From the NCBI GenBank assembly GCA_052387955.1, contig JBQTIQ010000035.1, positions 1 through 64,000 of the forward strand: a DNA stretch of 64,000 bases. Reading direction: 5' to 3'. Shown here one piece after another: positions 7,582-16,527 of this stretch. Under the pieces are notes generated by a model that was not told the origin of the DNA, ran no database searches, and worked only from the letters and a program-made list of their open reading frames with translations. Source of the DNA: JBQTIQ01 sp052387955. Its GTDB lineage: Bacteria; Actinomycetota; Acidimicrobiia; Acidimicrobiales; JACDCH01. Position numbers and translations under genes: made by a program. Each line of letters starts with the position of its first letter. Within the stretch, counting starts at the first letter, position 1.

Positions 7582-8537
7582 TCGGCGTCGAGGCCGCGTT
7601 CGCGGACCTGCTCGATGAACCGCCACACGTCGGGTCGCGACCCATCGACGTCGGTGAAGCCGTACTCCGATGCCAGCTGCCCGGAGTTGACCGAGGCCTG
7701 GTTCCACCGGGCCCGTTCGGGGTCCGCGGCCAGGGCGGCGACAGCCCGGCCGACGTAACGAGGCGATTCCGACAGGGCGAAGTCGGCCGGCGCGACCGGT
7801 CGTCCCTCGGCGGCGTCGGGACCGAGGGCGTCGCGCCAGTTGGCCTCGCCCACGCCGAAGGCCTCCAGCATCATCTCCGAGCGGAGCCACCCCGGGGTGA
7901 GCGCCACCGCCGTTCCTCCATGGGGTGCCAGCTCGTGGCCCTGGGAGAAGGCCAGGCGGTTCACCGCCACCTTGGCCAGGTCGTAGAACACCGAGATCCG
8001 ATAGCGCGACGCGTTGTAGTCGGTGGTGCCGTCGGTCATCTCGACCAGGAGGCCGCCCGGGGCCTCGACGAGGAGCGGCAGCAGGTGGTGGGACGTGACC
8101 AGATGGGTGTCGATGGCGAGCCGGAGGATGCGAAGGCCGGCGTCGAGGTCGTGCTCCCAGATCGGCGTGCCCCACTCCGCCGGTCCGCCCTTGAGCGTCT
8201 CGGCACCCCAGATGTCGTTCACCAGCACGTCGATGTGACCGTGCTCGTCGCGCAGCTGCGCTGCCAGCTTGCCGACCTGGGCCGAGTCGAGATGGTCGAC
8301 GGCGGCGGCGATGCCGGTGCCGCCGAGCTCGGTGACGAGCTCGGCGGTTTCCTCGATCGTCTCGGCCCGGTCGTAGTCCGATGGGATCGTGCGGGCCCTG
8401 TTGCTGCGTCCCGTGCACACCACGGTGGCGCCCGCTTCGCCGAGTGCGGCGGCGACGCCCCGTCCCGCGCCTCTGGTCGCCCCCGCCACCACCGCCACCC
8501 GACCGCTCAACGCATCCCGGTCCGGTGCCCACGCCAT
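7563..8537 (-). CDS. SDR-family NAD(P)-dependent oxidoreductase
   Basis: The 324-residue protein begins with a Rossmann fold carrying Gly-Ala-Thr-Arg-Gly-Ala-Gly-Arg-Gly (19-27). It has a classical SDR active site with Tyr185 and Lys189 in Tyr-Asp-Leu-Ala-Lys. The NNAG motif is altered to Val-Asn-Asp-Ile-Trp-Gly. The length and the C-terminal extension (residues 250-324) exceed the usual 250, as in DHRS1-like SDRs. The alcohol/ketone substrate is not identifiable. Its 3' end overlaps the convergent DoxX gene. Confidence 0.85.
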   Translation of the reverse strand: MAWAPDRDALSGRVAVVAGATRGAGRGVAAALGEAGATVVCTGRSNRARTIPSDYDRAETIEETAELVTELGGTGIAAAVDHLDSAQVGKLAAQLRDEHGHIDVLVNDIWGAETLKGGPAEWGTPIWEHDLDAGLRILRLAIDTHLVTSHHLLPLLVEAPGGLLVEMTDGTTDYNASRYRISVFYDLAKVAVNRLAFSQGHELAPHGGTAVALTPGWLRSEMMLEAFGVGEANWRDALGPDAAEGRPVAPADFALSESPRYVGRAVAALAADPERARWNQASVNSGQLASEYGFTDVDGSRPDVWRFIEQVRERGLDADYRDFR

Positions 8538-8602
8538 GGGACGAGTCTGTCAGCTCACCCTTCGGGCGCCGACGAGATGCCGTGGCCCGGGGCGGCGGGG
8601 CA

Positions 8603-9499
8603 CTAGCTCAAGGCCTGCAGCGCGAGCGCGATCTCCTCGGTGACGTTGGCGGGCACGGCGTAGCCGTGCTCGTCGCGGATCTTGTCGAACTGGTCCCGGA
8701 TCGTCTCGGCGGTGAGGCCGTGCTTGTCGGCGACTCCCGGGGTCACGCCGACGAACACCCTCGACACCCGTCCGCCGCCGACCGAGTAGATCTCGCCCGA
8801 GACGGGGCAGCTCTCGTGGGCCAGGAAGGTGACGATCGGGGTGACGTGCTCGGGCCCGAGCTTGTCGGCGAGCGGGCCGAGGATGTCGGCTGTCATGCGG
8901 GTGGCGGCCACGGGGGCGACCGCGTTGGCCTTGATGTCGTACTTGGCCCCCTCGACGGCGAGCACCCGGGTGAGGCCGACGAGGCCCATCTTGGCGGCGC
9001 CGTAGTTCGCCTGCCCGAAGTTGCCGAACAATCCTGCCCCCGAGGACGTGTTGACGATGCGCCCGTAGCCCTGTTCGCGCATGTGCGCCCACGCCGGCTG
9101 GGTGACGAAGAATGCCCCCCGCAGGTGGACGTCGATCACCGGGTCGAGCTGCTCGGGAGTCATGTTCTTGAACGACGCGTCTCGCAAGATGCCGGCGTTG
9201 TTGACGATGACGTCGACGCGGCCGAAGGCGTCGAGGGCGGCCTGGACGACGGCGGCGCCCCCGGCCGGCGTGGCCACGCTGTCGTAGTTCGGCACCGCCT
9301 CACCGCCGGCGGAGGCGATCTCGTCGACCACCTTCTGGGCCGCCGTCTCCGACCCACCGGTGCCGTCCACGGCCCCGCCGAGGTCGTTGACCACCACCAG
9401 CGCCCCCCGCCGGGCCAGGTCGAGCGCATGGGACCGCCCGAGGCCGCCCCCGCCGCCGGTGACGATCGCGACCCTGCCTTCGAAACCCAGGTCTTCCAT
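8603..9499 (-). CDS. SDR similar to the 3-hydroxyacyl-CoA dehydrogenase of MFE-2
   Basis: The 298-residue protein has Thr-Gly-Gly-Gly-Gly-Gly-Leu-Gly-Arg (14-22), Asn-Asn-Ala-Gly near 100, Ser152/Ser153, and Tyr166-x3-Lys170. The segments Asn-Asp-Leu-Gly-Gly-Ala-Val-Asp-Gly-Thr-Gly and Asn-Phe-Gly-Gln-Ala-Asn-Tyr-Gly-Ala-Ala-Lys match the SDR part of peroxisomal multifunctional enzyme type 2. A role in beta-oxidation or steroid side-chain metabolism is therefore likely (inferred). The start ATG at 9499 has TACAGT 7 nt upstream. Longer readings run into the GC-rich repeat and are rejected. Confidence 0.87.
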   Translation of the reverse strand: MEDLGFEGRVAIVTGGGGGLGRSHALDLARRGALVVVNDLGGAVDGTGGSETAAQKVVDEIASAGGEAVPNYDSVATPAGGAAVVQAALDAFGRVDVIVNNAGILRDASFKNMTPEQLDPVIDVHLRGAFFVTQPAWAHMREQGYGRIVNTSSGAGLFGNFGQANYGAAKMGLVGLTRVLAVEGAKYDIKANAVAPVAATRMTADILGPLADKLGPEHVTPIVTFLAHESCPVSGEIYSVGGGRVSRVFVGVTPGVADKHGLTAETIRDQFDKIRDEHGYAVPANVTEEIALALQALS

Positions 9500-9506
9500 G
9501 GCCAGG

Positions 9507-9512
9507 ACTGTA
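9507..9512 (-). promoter_or_regulatory. -10 box of the MFE-2-like SDR gene
   Basis: TACAGT on the minus strand lies 7 nt before the ATG at 9499 and 14 nt downstream of the conserved end of the adjacent GC-rich repeat. Confidence 0.55.
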
Positions 9513-9524
9513 TTGCTGTGTTGT

Positions 9525-9734
9525 TGGCGTTCCCCGGCCACGCAGGCCGCGCTCGGCCGCGCCTGCGCTGGCGCTCCGGCGCTCGCATCGGCGAGCCAAC
9601 CCCTAGCTGGCCTGGCGTTCCCCGGCCACGCAGGCCGCGCTCGGCCGCGCCTGCGCTGGCGCTCCGGCGCTCGCATCGGCGAGCCAACCCCTAGCTGGCC
9701 TGGCGTTCCCCGGCCACGCAGGCCGCGCTCGGCC
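9525..9734 (-). repeat. Promoter-proximal GC-rich repeat, tandem 88-bp array
   Basis: An 88-bp unit begins at 9525, 9613 and 9701. The first two are identical as far as I can read, and the third is cut at about 34 bp. The inner ~65 bp is the dispersed repeat seen at several other loci, read toward the minus-strand SDR gene with CGTGGCCGGGGAACGC at its downstream end. Each full unit also carries a CTAG. Confidence 0.92.
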
Positions 9735-9744
9735 CCGGGGGCGG

Positions 9745-10380
9745 TCAGTTCGGGAAGAGGTTGATGGGTGGTGTCGAGGTCGTCGTTGTGGTCGACGACA
9801 GGATGGTCGTGCTCGTCGGCGTCGTCGTCGTGGTGGTGGACGCAGCCGGGAACTGGGTCACCGAGATGACGGCGACGACGTGGTCACCTTCATTGACGCG
9901 CTGCACGGTCATCTTGTACTCGGCCGTCGGCTGCGTGTACCGGCACAGGAACGCGTCACCGTCGGGGCTGCAGCCCTTGAACTCGCCCTCGGGCGGTGCG
10001 TAGGGCACCGAGAACAGCACCTGGACGACCTCGCGGCTGGCGAAGCCGGTGGCGGCGTTGGTGTCGTTGCGGACGTAGGCGTCCCACAGCCCCCGGGCGG
10101 CATCGTCGGGGCTGGGTGAACGGGCCGGCGACGGCACCGTCGTGGACGTCGGGCCGACAGTGGTCGAGGGCCCGGCCACGACCGTGGTCGACGAACCCGG
10201 CGCCAGCGGGACCGGCGTGGTGGGGACGAGCGGCCGGCTCGTGGTGGAGGTGCCGGTGCCCACCGACGGGCCATCGTCGTCATCGCCACGGGAGAGGGCC
10301 AGGACCCCCAGTACCAGGACGAGGATCGCCAGCCCCAGGCCCCAGTAGGCGGCCGGACGTCCCGGCCGAGTCGACGCCAT
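9745..10380 (-). CDS. Membrane-anchored Thr/Ser/Pro-rich hypothetical protein
   Basis: This 211-residue protein has one hydrophobic helix (about 13-30), then an acidic Asp-Asp-Asp-Asp patch. A Thr/Ser/Pro linker (38-90) follows, then a compact domain (about 90-170) with two Cys, and a second Thr-rich tail. The layout suggests an N-terminal membrane anchor with the domain outside the membrane. No catalytic motif or family is recognised. A start at ATG 10380 gives the best signal-anchor. Confidence 0.7.
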   Translation of the reverse strand: MASTRPGRPAAYWGLGLAILVLVLGVLALSRGDDDDGPSVGTGTSTTSRPLVPTTPVPLAPGSSTTVVAGPSTTVGPTSTTVPSPARSPSPDDAARGLWDAYVRNDTNAATGFASREVVQVLFSVPYAPPEGEFKGCSPDGDAFLCRYTQPTAEYKMTVQRVNEGDHVVAVISVTQFPAASTTTTTTPTSTTILSSTTTTTSTPPINLFPN

Positions 10381-10531
10381 CCAGCCATTCTTCCCTATTC
10401 ATCGCGTCGAGGCAGAACCCGAGGTCGCAGTGGCGGACCGATCGAGCCGACAGTCTGCGGAGGTAGGAGCGGAGCGACGCCCGCAGCAGACCGGCCGACC
10501 CGTTGACTCGATGAGGGATCGGGACCGGGAG

Positions 10532-10537
10532 TACCGT
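10532..10537 (+). promoter_or_regulatory. -10 box for the 133-aa hypothetical gene
   Basis: TACCGT lies 9 nt before the ATG at 10547, with no ribosome binding site. Confidence 0.5.
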
Positions 10538-10546
10538 GGCGCCCCG

Positions 10547-10948
10547 ATGCGCAAGCCGAGGCCGACCGCCGAGACCTTCGTGGGCAAGGAACGGGTGGTG
10601 GCGGTCGTCGACATGCCCGGTATCCCCGCCGGCACCGGCGGCAAAGTCGCCTTCGTCGAAGGCCTGACGTGGACCCGCTACTGGGTCCGCTTCGACAACG
10701 GCGTCGTCCGGGGGACGATCGATCGCAAGAAGCTGGCCCGGCCGGCGGAGTGGGGCGAGATCGTCAGGCGCCGGGAGGCGGGCGACGACGACCGGGCCAA
10801 CGCGGCCGTCGGCCCCGGTTCCCCTGCTGCGCCCGCCGCCCTGGCAGCGGCAGGGGAGAGCGTCATCGTCAACGGCGTGGCGGTGCCGGCCTTGCTGATC
10901 GACCGGACGAAGAAGCGCCTCGACGCCCTGGGCGTAAGCCGCAGCTAG
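10547..10948 (+). CDS. Hypothetical protein with SH3-like N-terminal domain
   Basis: I chose ATG 10547 (133 aa) because a TACCGT box precedes it; the upstream extension to 10430 is Arg/Gln-rich and lacks domain features. Residues 10-60 look like a small beta-barrel (Val-Ala-Val-Val-Asp, then Trp-Thr-Arg-Tyr-Trp-Val-Arg-Phe-Asp-Asn-Gly). An Ala/Pro linker and a short C-terminal segment, Asn-Gly-Val-Ala-Val-Pro-Ala-Leu, follow. The function is unknown. The stop overlaps the convergent flavoprotein gene by 4 bp. Confidence 0.65.
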   Translation: MRKPRPTAETFVGKERVVAVVDMPGIPAGTGGKVAFVEGLTWTRYWVRFDNGVVRGTIDRKKLARPAEWGEIVRRREAGDDDRANAAVGPGSPAAPAALAAAGESVIVNGVAVPALLIDRTKKRLDALGVSRS

Positions 10949-12177
10949 ACCGAGGCGGTGCGGTCGGAGGCGTAGGCGCCGGGCCGGTTGAGGAACTGGC
11001 GATGCCAGCGCCCGGGGGTGAACACGATCCCCCGGGGCTCGTCCTCGAAGAGCCAGCGGGCGAAGTTGCGACGGGTGAAGCCGTTGGCGCCGGCGGCCCG
11101 CAGCGCCAACCGCACCCCTTTGCGGTGCCGTATGCCGTGGCCCAGCAGCCGCGACATCCGGTCGTCGGGGAACAGGTCGCGCCGCAGGGCGTCGCCGTAG
11201 GCGGCGGCCGCCTGCTCCGGACGGTCGGGGCCGGCGGCGTCGATGGCCTCGGCGGCGGCGATCCCCGTGAGCAGGGCCTGGGCGATGCCCTCCCCGGTCA
11301 ACGGGTCGGTGGCGGCGGCGGCGTCGCCGACGAAGAGCGCCCGCCCCGACGACAGGGCCACCTGCTCGACCCGGGCCGGGATGGGCCAGGCCCGGTGAGG
11401 GGCTTCGGGCTGTGCATCTGGGCCCAGGACCTCGGCGATGTGGGGCCGGGCCAGCAGCTCGGGCCACAGGTCCTTCATGTCCTGAACCCGGCCGACCTTG
11501 CCCCCGCGTTGGATCCCGAACCCGACGTTGGCCCGGCCGCCCGGCAACGGGAACGACCAGGCGTAGCCCGGGAGCAGGTCGGGCTCGAACCACACGAACA
11601 GGTCACGGCCCGCCGCCGTCGACACGTTGTGGAAGTACTGGCGGAAGGCGTGCCATTCACCGAGGTAGCCGGCCTCGCCGGCGCCCAACGCCTTGCGCAG
11701 CGGCGACCACATGCCGTCGGCCCCGATGGCGTACCAGGCGTGGAGCGAGCCCAGACCCTCGACGCCGAGCACGATCCGGTCGGCGCGGGCCTCGGCCCCG
11801 GTGCAGGCCTGGCCGTCGAGGACCTCGACGCCGGCACCGCGGGCCACGTCGAGCAGCGCGGCGTCGAGATCGGCTCGGCGAGCCACGGCGGCGTAGAGCC
11901 CCTGGCCCCGGGGCAGCGGCAGCGTCACCGAATAGCCCGAAGGCGAGCGCATGACGATGTCGTCGACGACGTGCCAGGACGGCACCGTGGCCGGGTCGAG
12001 GCCGAGTTCTTCGAGCATGCGCAAGGCCGCTGCCGTGAGCCCGTCGCCGCAGCACTTATCGCGGGGGAACACTGCTTTGTCCACCAGCACGACGTGGCGC
12101 CCGGCCCGGGCCAGGGTGATGGCGGCGGCGGCGCCGGCCGGTCCGCCTCCCACCACCGCGACCTCGGCGACAGCCAT
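10945..12177 (-). CDS. Geranylgeranyl reductase-family FAD oxidoreductase
   Basis: The 410-residue protein starts with a dinucleotide-binding motif, Gly-Gly-Gly-Pro-Ala-Gly (10-15). It has the family motif Arg-Asp-Lys-Cys-Cys-Gly-Asp-Gly (39-46) and the second FAD motif Gly-Asp-Ala-Ala-Ala-Ala-Thr-Asp-Pro-Leu-Thr-Gly-Glu-Gly. Family members reduce isoprenoid chains (menaquinone tail or polyprenyl lipid) or act as lipid oxygenases. A role in isoprenoid quinone saturation is a reasonable guess but unproven. The start ATG at 12177 has TAACCT 6 nt upstream. Confidence 0.85.
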   Translation of the reverse strand: MAVAEVAVVGGGPAGAAAAITLARAGRHVVLVDKAVFPRDKCCGDGLTAAALRMLEELGLDPATVPSWHVVDDIVMRSPSGYSVTLPLPRGQGLYAAVARRADLDAALLDVARGAGVEVLDGQACTGAEARADRIVLGVEGLGSLHAWYAIGADGMWSPLRKALGAGEAGYLGEWHAFRQYFHNVSTAAGRDLFVWFEPDLLPGYAWSFPLPGGRANVGFGIQRGGKVGRVQDMKDLWPELLARPHIAEVLGPDAQPEAPHRAWPIPARVEQVALSSGRALFVGDAAAATDPLTGEGIAQALLTGIAAAEAIDAAGPDRPEQAAAAYGDALRRDLFPDDRMSRLLGHGIRHRKGVRLALRAAGANGFTRRNFARWLFEDEPRGIVFTPGRWHRQFLNRPGAYASDRTASV

Positions 12178-12183
12178 CGGTCG

Positions 12184-12189
12184 AGGTTA
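12184..12189 (-). promoter_or_regulatory. -10 box of the geranylgeranyl reductase-like gene
   Basis: TAACCT on the minus strand ends 6 nt before the ATG at 12177. Confidence 0.55.
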
Positions 12190-12224
12190 CCTGCCCGTTC
12201 GTGCGGGACAGCCTGGCCTCGTGG

Positions 12225-13898
12225 TCAGCACTTCACGCCTTCGCCCGGTTGGTACAGGGCGAAGAACGAGTCCTGTTCGACCCGGCCGTCGAGGTAGGTG
12301 CGGGTGCGGGGGGTGGTGACCCGGGTACAGGCGCCGGCCCTGCTGTCGGAGGTCGAGCCGGCCACGACGTCGACGTAGCGGGTGCTGTAGAGGTGCACGG
12401 TGACGCTGGTGTCGTCGTAGGTCGGCCACAGGAGCACGCCGTAGGGGCTGGGGTTGTGGATCTTGAGGTCGGGGTCCGGATAGGAGATCGTCGCCTCCCG
12501 CCCGCGCGGGTAGCGGGAGATGTACAGCGTGTGGGCCTGGTACTCGGGGACGTCGAGACCGGCGAAGAAGGCGGCGTTGAAGATCGTGGTGGCGAACTGC
12601 GACACGCCGCCGCCGATGTCGTTGGTCAGGACGCCGTTGTAGATCACCGGAGCGCTGACGAAGCCCCGTTCGGCTGTCCGTTCGCCCACGTGGCCGTTCA
12701 CCGACAGCGTCTCGCCGGGCAGGATCACGTAGCCGCGGATGATGTCGGCGATCTTGTGGATGTTCTCGACTCGTCCCTGACAGCAGGCGTGGCGGGTGGT
12801 GGGGCCGAACTCGTCGGGCTGGCCGACCTCCTCGATGATGCCCAGGGCCTGCGCCTCGGTGGTGCTGAGATCGGGCTCGAGCACGATGAGGTCGACCGTG
12901 AGGGTGCCGCCTCCAGCGCGAAGGGCGCCGAGGACGGCTTCCGCCGTCCCTGGGGCGCAGCACCGCCGCCCGGTCGAACTGGGATGAAGCACGGGGGGGC
13001 CCGCTTCGACGGTAAAGGAGGCGCTCACGGGCGTCGTGATGGACTCGGCGAACAGCTCGGCCAGGCCGGCGTCGACGGCGGCCGGGTCAACGGTCAGCGC
13101 CACCCCGTCGGCGCTCCGCTCGGCCCGCAGCCAGGATGCCACCGCCGCCACCGGCAGGGTGCTGGCCTGGTCCTCGACCGAGACCGTCAGCGGGGTGCCC
13201 GCCAGCTGGTTGGCCTCGTCCACGACCAACTGGGCCTCGGCATCGGTCAGCCGCGGCGGCAGCTCGGTGACACCGACCCGCACCTCGATCGGCCCCGACG
13301 GGCCGGCCACCTCCTCCAGGGCGCGGGCCAGCTCGGAGCCGTCGATCCCGAAGCCGGGCCGGCCGGCGACGAGAACGACGGTCCCCGCCGCGGTGGCCGT
13401 CATCGTGGGCTCCACCGGCACGGCGCGGTCGGCGCCCTGGAGCGCCGGCAACGCCGCCTCGAGAATGGCCCGGTCCACCGTGTACCGGGGACTGACGGGG
13501 CGGGCGGCGAACAGCGAGTAGGCCCACAACAGGGGCCGCAGAGGGGCGGCCCCGGTGTCGCCTTCGCGCCGGAGGGCTTCGGCCGTCGCCGGCTCGTCGA
13601 CCCCCAACCCGAGGGTCTCGGCGGTGGTGTCGTAGGCCGCCGCCGGCGTCACCACCCGGACGGGCCGGGCCCGCGCTTCGGTGGCCACCCGGCCGATGGC
13701 GGCGGCCAGCTCGGCCCCCTCGGTACCGCCGACGGCATAGCCGGCCAACGTGACGTTGCGGGCGATGTCGTCCCCCCGGGAGTCGACGGCCCACCCGCCG
13801 ACGACCAGAGCGATCACCAGGACCGGGATGCCGACGACCGACGCCCGGCGCCGCCAGCGCCTGGCCGGGGCGCGAGCGTGGGCCGGACGGGACGCCAT
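12225..13898 (-). CDS. VanW/YoaR-like wall-associated membrane protein
   Basis: The 557-residue protein has a basic N-terminus, one membrane helix (about 18-36) and two repeated peptidoglycan-binding-like domains (YoaR type, about 45-330). A VanW domain follows, recognised by Gly-Arg-Val-Glu-Asn-Ile-His-Lys-Ile-Ala and Asn-Asp-Ile-Gly-Gly-Gly-Val-Ser-Gln-Phe-Ala-Thr-Thr. The VanW name comes from vancomycin-resistance clusters, but most members have no known activity. A cell-wall role outside the membrane is inferred. The start ATG at 13898 was preferred because the longer reading (to 14006) is made from the dispersed GC-rich repeat. Confidence 0.85.
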   Translation of the reverse strand: MASRPAHARAPARRWRRRASVVGIPVLVIALVVGGWAVDSRGDDIARNVTLAGYAVGGTEGAELAAAIGRVATEARARPVRVVTPAAAYDTTAETLGLGVDEPATAEALRREGDTGAAPLRPLLWAYSLFAARPVSPRYTVDRAILEAALPALQGADRAVPVEPTMTATAAGTVVLVAGRPGFGIDGSELARALEEVAGPSGPIEVRVGVTELPPRLTDAEAQLVVDEANQLAGTPLTVSVEDQASTLPVAAVASWLRAERSADGVALTVDPAAVDAGLAELFAESITTPVSASFTVEAGPPVLHPSSTGRRCCAPGTAEAVLGALRAGGGTLTVDLIVLEPDLSTTEAQALGIIEEVGQPDEFGPTTRHACCQGRVENIHKIADIIRGYVILPGETLSVNGHVGERTAERGFVSAPVIYNGVLTNDIGGGVSQFATTIFNAAFFAGLDVPEYQAHTLYISRYPRGREATISYPDPDLKIHNPSPYGVLLWPTYDDTSVTVHLYSTRYVDVVAGSTSDSRAGACTRVTTPRTRTYLDGRVEQDSFFALYQPGEGVKC

Positions 13899-13913
13899 CA
13901 CCGCATTGTTGCC

Positions 13914-14011
13914 GGCGTTCCCCGGCCCCGCAGGCTGTGCTGTCGCGTTCCCCGACCACGCAGGCCGCGCTGGGCCGCGCCTGCGCTGGCGCTCCGGCGC
14001 TCGCATCGGTG
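13914..14011 (-). repeat. Promoter-proximal GC-rich repeat upstream of VanW gene
   Basis: A short diverged copy (13914-13943) is followed by a fuller one (13945-14011). Both are read toward the VanW-family gene. The rest of the 13899-14157 gap shows no gene. Confidence 0.85.
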
Positions 14012-14157
14012 GCGGGCGCGTCCGGGCCGACGACCATGTTGCGGGGGGAACCCCCGCATGCCCGCCGGACGTGTCTTCGCCGCCCGCAGGCGGCCGAGCC
14101 CGTCCGAGGCGGGCGCCGCCAACTTGCCCGAGCGGAGAGAGCGGAGTGACGGCGAAG

Positions 14158-14817
14158 TCAGAACAGCGTCAGCGTGTCGGGGGCGATGCCCCGCAGGAGG
14201 TCGTAGTCGACTTCGACCCATCCGATGCCCCGGGACTCGGCCAGGACGCGGGCCTGGGGCTTGACCGCCTGGGCCACCAGCACGCCGCGCACCGGACGGA
14301 GGGCAGGATCGGTCTCGAGGCGCTCGAGGTAGCGGGCCAGTTGTTCGACACCGTCGATCTCGCCCCGGCGCTTGACCTCGATGGCTACGGCCCGGCCGTC
14401 GGCGTCGCGGCACAGCAGGTCGACGGGGCCGATGCTGGTGGGGTGTTCCCGCCGCACCAGTCGTAGCCCCTCGGCGATGGCACCCGGGTTGGCGGCCAGC
14501 AACTCCTGGAGGTGGGCTTCGACGCCGTCCTTCTGCAGGCCGGGGTCGGTTCCGAGCTCGTGGTCCGTGTCGGAGATCAGCTCCTCGATGAGGATCGTGA
14601 GGGTCTCGCCCTTGGCCCCGGTGACGACCCATCGCCCGGGCTCCTCTCGGATCCGGCACGGCGGCACCATCCAGTTGAGCGGCTTGTAGGCGCCGCCGTC
14701 GGAGTGCAGCGAGATCGACCCGTCGGCCTTCACCATCAGCAGGCGCGGGGCCATCGGCAGGTGGGCCGACAACCGGCCGGCGTAGTCGCACGAGCAGCGA
14801 GCGATGACCAGGCGCAT
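14158..14817 (-). CDS. nucS: Endonuclease NucS (mismatch-specific)
   Basis: The 219-residue length and sequence match actinobacterial NucS/EndoMS. The N-terminal DNA-binding part includes Pro-Leu-Asn-Trp-Met-Val-Pro-Pro, and the C-terminal RecB-like nuclease core has Asp133, Glu147 and Lys149 (Val-Asp and Glu-Val-Lys). In actinobacteria this enzyme cleaves mismatched DNA, replaces MutS/MutL, and is linked to the sliding clamp. The ATG at 14817 has TACCGT 8 nt upstream. It stands alone, with the ABC1 kinase gene ending 20 bp upstream on the same strand. Confidence 0.95.
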   Translation of the reverse strand: MRLVIARCSCDYAGRLSAHLPMAPRLLMVKADGSISLHSDGGAYKPLNWMVPPCRIREEPGRWVVTGAKGETLTILIEELISDTDHELGTDPGLQKDGVEAHLQELLAANPGAIAEGLRLVRREHPTSIGPVDLLCRDADGRAVAIEVKRRGEIDGVEQLARYLERLETDPALRPVRGVLVAQAVKPQARVLAESRGIGWVEVDYDLLRGIAPDTLTLF

Positions 14818-14825
14818 CGCCGCGC

Positions 14826-14831
14826 ACGGTA
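14826..14831 (-). promoter_or_regulatory. -10 box of nucS
   Basis: TACCGT on the minus strand lies 8 nt before the ATG at 14817, inside the 19-bp gap to the upstream gene's stop. Confidence 0.55.
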
Positions 14832-14836
14832 GGCCC

Positions 14837-16444
14837 TCAGCGGCTCTTCCGGCGCCACCGCTTGGGTGAACGGTCCTTCTCGAAGCGCTTGGCGATCAGC
14901 TTGCGGCGCTCCTGGAGCTCCTTGTACGTGAGGCTGTCGACGGACTGGTCGACCATGTAGACGCCCTTGATGCCGGTCATGTCGAGCTTCCATCGGGCCC
15001 GGTCGTGGCCGATCTCGACCGCTAGGCGCTCTCCGTGCACGGTGGCGAAATGGGTGAGCAGGTGGGCGATCTCGCCCAGCAGGTCGAGGTCGGGGGCGAG
15101 GGTGGCGATGGCGCCGTCCAGGAACACCAGGTTCTTGATCAGCAGCATGAGCTCTTTGGGGAGCTTCGCCCCGAAGCCCATCAGGGCGCGCACCGTGCGC
15201 TGGATCTCGGCCACCATCTCCTCGCGGGTGAGGGTGGTCGGGTCCACGGGCGGACGGTCGAGGTGCAGCTCCCGCATCACCTCGTCGAGGTCCGAGTCGG
15301 CGGGGAGCGCACCCAGGTCCCGAAGGGCCGCCAGTTGCGACTTCACGTCGTTGGTGGAGGCCCCGATCAACAGGCGCAAGAAGGCCATCCGGCGCTGGTC
15401 GGGCAGCCGCCCGGTGATGCCGAAGTCCAACAGCGCCGCCCGGCCGTCGGGACGGATGAACAGGTTGCCGCCGTGGAGGTCGCCGTGGAAGACGCCTTTG
15501 ATCATCGCCCCCTCCATAAAGGCCGTCATCCCGTCGCGGATGAGGGCCTTGGTGTCGATGCCGGCCTCCACCATGGCAGCGACGTCCTCGAAGCCGAAGC
15601 CGAAGAGCCGCTCCATGACCAGTACCCGGCGGGTGACCAGACGGGGGTGGGGCCGGGGGACCACGAATGCCCGCTGGCCCAGCTCGGCGAAGGTCCGGGC
15701 GACATCGAGCATGTTCTCGGCCTCGAGCCGGAAGTCGAGCTCCTCGGCGATGGTCTCGGCGAACAGCTCGACGAGCGCGGGCGGGTTGGCCAGGGCGCTG
15801 ACCGGGATACGGCCCACCAGTTTCGGCGCCACCCAGGCCATGACCTTGAGGTCGCGGCCGACGAGCGCGCTGACCCCGGGGCGCTGGACCTTGACCACCA
15901 CGTCCTCACCGGAGGCGAGCGTGGCGGGGTGGACCTGAGCGACGGAGGCGGCCGCCAGCGGCTCGCGGTCGAAGGACCGGAAGACCTCCTCGAGGGGCCG
16001 CCCGAGGTCCTCCTCGACGACTTGGCGCACGACCGCGAAGGTCTCCGGCGGCACCTGGTCGCGGCATTTGCGGAACTCGGCCACCAGCTCGGGCGGGAAG
16101 ATGCCCTCGCCGGCCGAGATGATCTGGCCCAGCTTGATGTAGGTCGGCCCCAGCCGTTCGGCGGCGATGCGCAATCGGCGGAAAAGGCCGGCGACCGACC
16201 GGTCGGTGCCTCGGTCCCGCACCGCCCATGGGCCCAGGGCGGCGCCCATCCGGTGCACGGTGGCTGCCATCCGGCCCACCGGGGGCAGCTTGGAAGGCCT
16301 CGTCATCGCCGGCACCGAAGCCTTCAGGGCCGAGCGTACCCGATCGAGGCCCCGCCGCCACGGCAGGTCGTCGAGGTCGATCACCCACGGCCCGTTCTCG
16401 TCGAACGAACCGAGTTCCAGGTCGGAGGCGGGCACGGTACTCAT
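14837..16444 (-). CDS. ABC1/AarF (UbiB)-family atypical kinase
   Basis: The 535-residue protein has the ABC1 signature: the KxGQ motif Lys104-Leu-Gly-Gln107, the Ala-Ala-Ala-Ser-Val-Ala-Gln-Val-His nucleotide loop, Val-Lys-Val-Gln-Arg-Pro-Gly, the catalytic Phe-His-Gly-Asp-Leu-His-Gly-Gly-Asn, and Leu-Leu-Asp-Phe-Gly. UbiB-family proteins are ATPases or atypical kinases that help isoprenoid quinone and lipid handling at the membrane. The hydrophobic C-terminal pair seen in UbiB is not evident here; the tail is basic instead. The start ATG at 16444 gives the family's N-terminus; longer readings overlap cysQ. Confidence 0.88.
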   Translation of the reverse strand: MSTVPASDLELGSFDENGPWVIDLDDLPWRRGLDRVRSALKASVPAMTRPSKLPPVGRMAATVHRMGAALGPWAVRDRGTDRSVAGLFRRLRIAAERLGPTYIKLGQIISAGEGIFPPELVAEFRKCRDQVPPETFAVVRQVVEEDLGRPLEEVFRSFDREPLAAASVAQVHPATLASGEDVVVKVQRPGVSALVGRDLKVMAWVAPKLVGRIPVSALANPPALVELFAETIAEELDFRLEAENMLDVARTFAELGQRAFVVPRPHPRLVTRRVLVMERLFGFGFEDVAAMVEAGIDTKALIRDGMTAFMEGAMIKGVFHGDLHGGNLFIRPDGRAALLDFGITGRLPDQRRMAFLRLLIGASTNDVKSQLAALRDLGALPADSDLDEVMRELHLDRPPVDPTTLTREEMVAEIQRTVRALMGFGAKLPKELMLLIKNLVFLDGAIATLAPDLDLLGEIAHLLTHFATVHGERLAVEIGHDRARWKLDMTGIKGVYMVDQSVDSLTYKELQERRKLIAKRFEKDRSPKRWRRKSR

Positions 16445-16527
16445 CGCCTGCCCGATGATGGCGGGAGGAACCTCGCTTCGGCTACTCGTGCTCCCGGTCG
16501 CTGGCGCCCGGCGCCACGGGTCGCCCT

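Noticed and set aside
9525..9734. CRISPR-like array
   Set aside because: Repeats are 88 bp with no variable spacers, and no cas gene is present.
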